From the NCBI RefSeq assembly GCF_000725885.1, contig NZ_JODR01000050.1, positions 1 through 15,106 of the forward strand: DNA of 15,106 nt. The letters run 5' to 3'. Source of the DNA: Streptomyces albus subsp. albus (GTDB taxonomy: Bacteria; Actinomycetota; Actinomycetes; Streptomycetales; Streptomycetaceae). This document shows positions 13,901 through 15,106 of the stretch, piece by piece. Position 1 is the first letter of the stretch. Every line of letters begins with the position of its first letter. The notes beneath the pieces were generated by a model. It was not told the DNA's origin and ran no database searches. It was given only the letters and a program-made list of their open reading frames with translations. The translations under genes were made by a program, and so were the position numbers.

Positions 13901-15106
13901 TCAGGCCGATACTGCCCCTCCCCGCGGTGCCGGGAACGGGACGACGGCCACCGTCACGTTGTCGTGGCCCCCGCCGTCGAGGGCGTAGCCCACCAGGTGC
14001 CGGGCGCACTGGAGGGGACGCGCGGCGGCGTCCGGCGGGAGGGCGGCGGCCATCTCCTCCGCCGACTCGGCGTAGTTCCACAGCCCGTCCGTGCACACGA
14101 CGACGACACCGGCCTCCTCGGGCCGGAACGACGCGGTGTGCGGGTCGATCTCGTAGGCGTCGGCGCCCAGCCAGCCGGTGATGGCGTGGGCGCGCGGGTC
14201 GGCGTACGCCTCGGCCTCGTTCATCAGCCCGGCGGCGACCATCTGCGCGGCCCACGAGTCGTCCTCGGTCAGCCGGACGGGAGCGGCCGAGCGGTCGTCG
14301 GGCACCCAGTAGGCGCGGCTGTCGCCGATCCAGCCGACGGTCAGCACACCGTCCGCGCACAGCGCGCTGACGACGGTGCACGCCGGTGCGTTCTTCGACG
14401 GCTCGGGCGGGGTGTCCGCCGCCAGCGCGTCGACCGCCTCGGCGGCGGCCACCAAAGCCTCGTGCATGGCCTCCTGGGGATGCCGGCCGTCGGGCAGCGC
14501 CGTGCACAGGGCGGTGCTCGCCGCCTCGGCGGCGGCTGCCGACGCGTCGTCGGGGCGGGTGGCCGAGGAGACGCCGTCGCAGACGACGGCGACGGTGGCG
14601 GGTGCGCCCTGCGGGGTCGTCGTCTCGGCGATCGCGTAGAAGTCCTCGTTGCGGTGGTGGCGCAGGCCCCGGTCGCTGGCCGCCGCGACGGTGCCGAGTT
14701 CGGACTCCATGTGGTCGCGGTCGCGCGGCTGCTTGTGGCCGCAGTGCCGGCAGTAGCCGTCGTCGTCGATGGCGCCGGTCCCGCAGGCCACGCAGGTCGG
14801 GGCGAGTGTCTCGGGCCCGTCGGGCGGCCCGTCCTCGACGACGGGGCCGAGACCGTCGCCGGCCGGTCCGGAGGCCGCCTCCGCCGCGCCGGGTACGGGA
14901 CCGCCGGGTACGCCCTGCCGTGCTGTCCCGTCCGGGTACGGCACGCCTTCCGCCCGGGGGCCGGGCGCGGCACCGGCCGGCGGTGCGGGGCCCGTCACGG
15001 GTCCGGCCGGCTCGTGCGCCGCCGGCGGGTGCGGGGCCGCCCCGGGGCCACCCGGTGCCGGCCCGGCGGGCGGCTGCGGGGCGCCCGGCGGAGGGGGCGG
15101 CGGGGG
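13901..15106 (-). CDS. PP2C-type protein phosphatase with zinc ribbon (N-terminus cut by window edge)
   Basis: About 401 residues are visible and the frame is open to the right edge. A GTG at 14998 could be a start, but the codons upstream of it continue as a Pro/Ala/Gly-rich linker of the same kind, so the gene very probably begins outside the window. With residue 1 at that GTG, a zinc ribbon is at C69-x2-C72 and C83-x2-C86. The PP2C domain spans about 100-360: SDRGLRHHRNEDF (D109, N117, D119), VVCDGVSS (D141-G142), WIGDSRAYW, CTDGLWNY and GHDNVTVAVV. These carry the aspartates that bind the two Mn/Mg ions. It should remove phosphate from Ser/Thr in proteins. No membrane helix is seen. The zinc ribbon plus low-complexity linker matches the design of the FHA protein. 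Confidence 0.93.
   Translation of the reverse strand, partial: PPPPPPPGAPQPPAGPAPGGPGAAPHPPAAHEPAGPVTGPAPPAGAAPGPRAEGVPYPDGTARQGVPGGPVPGAAEAASGPAGDGLGPVVEDGPPDGPETLAPTCVACGTGAIDDDGYCRHCGHKQPRDRDHMESELGTVAAASDRGLRHHRNEDFYAIAETTTPQGAPATVAVVCDGVSSATRPDDASAAAAEAASTALCTALPDGRHPQEAMHEALVAAAEAVDALAADTPPEPSKNAPACTVVSALCADGVLTVGWIGDSRAYWVPDDRSAAPVRLTEDDSWAAQMVAAGLMNEAEAYADPRAHAITGWLGADAYEIDPHTASFRPEEAGVVVVCTDGLWNYAESAEEMAAALPPDAAARPLQCARHLVGYALDGGGHDNVTVAVVPFPAPRGGAVSA

Overview
The window is about 15.1 kb of very GC-rich DNA. Third codon positions are almost all G or C, starts are often GTG with strong GGAGG ribosome binding sites, and I saw no TTA codon in any called gene. The gene set is a large GH77 protein, a secreted fucosidase, an HNH nuclease with a GTG start, an MscS channel, and FHA, vWA and PP2C proteins carrying zinc ribbons. 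Together these point to Streptomyces or a close relative. I see no rRNA, tRNA, CRISPR array, insertion sequence or prophage.

Left part (1-3530). A DMT/EamA-type membrane transporter (177-1025) is followed 11 bases later by an exported SxxK serine hydrolase of the class C beta-lactamase type (1037-2179). A possible divergent gene runs off the left edge. Convergent to the hydrolase is an AbiEi/DUF559-like protein with a degenerate endonuclease fold (2242-3129). A 78-residue exported single-pass membrane protein (3293-3529) lies downstream of the next gene block.

Carbohydrate block, minus strand (3577-7833). In transcription order it holds three genes. The first is a 93-residue peptide with three PLTSEP repeats and a CTCGC motif. 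The second, joined to it by a TGATG stop/start overlap, is a MalQ (GH77) homologue that has lost several of the family's most conserved catalytic positions. The third is a secreted GH29 alpha-L-fucosidase. Two matched 15-base palindromes whose centres are 63 bases apart lie between malQ and the fucosidase gene and probably form its operator.

Middle (7834-10035). An intergenic stretch with no convincing gene is followed by an HNH nuclease gene whose stop codon sits inside a long terminator-like hairpin. Transcribed divergently from it is an MscS-type mechanosensitive channel, with two CACATGTG palindromes ahead of its start. The channel gene ends in a 14-bp perfect hairpin.

Right part, minus strand (10069-15106). 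Transcribed towards the left are a PP2C phosphatase (cut by the right edge), a vWA/MIDAS protein and an FHA protein. Both the phosphatase and the FHA protein have zinc ribbons joined to Pro/Gly-rich linkers. This looks like a Ser/Thr phosphorylation signalling set whose kinase would have to be coded outside the window.

The most unusual items are the repeat peptide coupled to a probable GH77 pseudoenzyme, the paired operators in front of the fucosidase gene, and the PP2C-vWA-FHA module.
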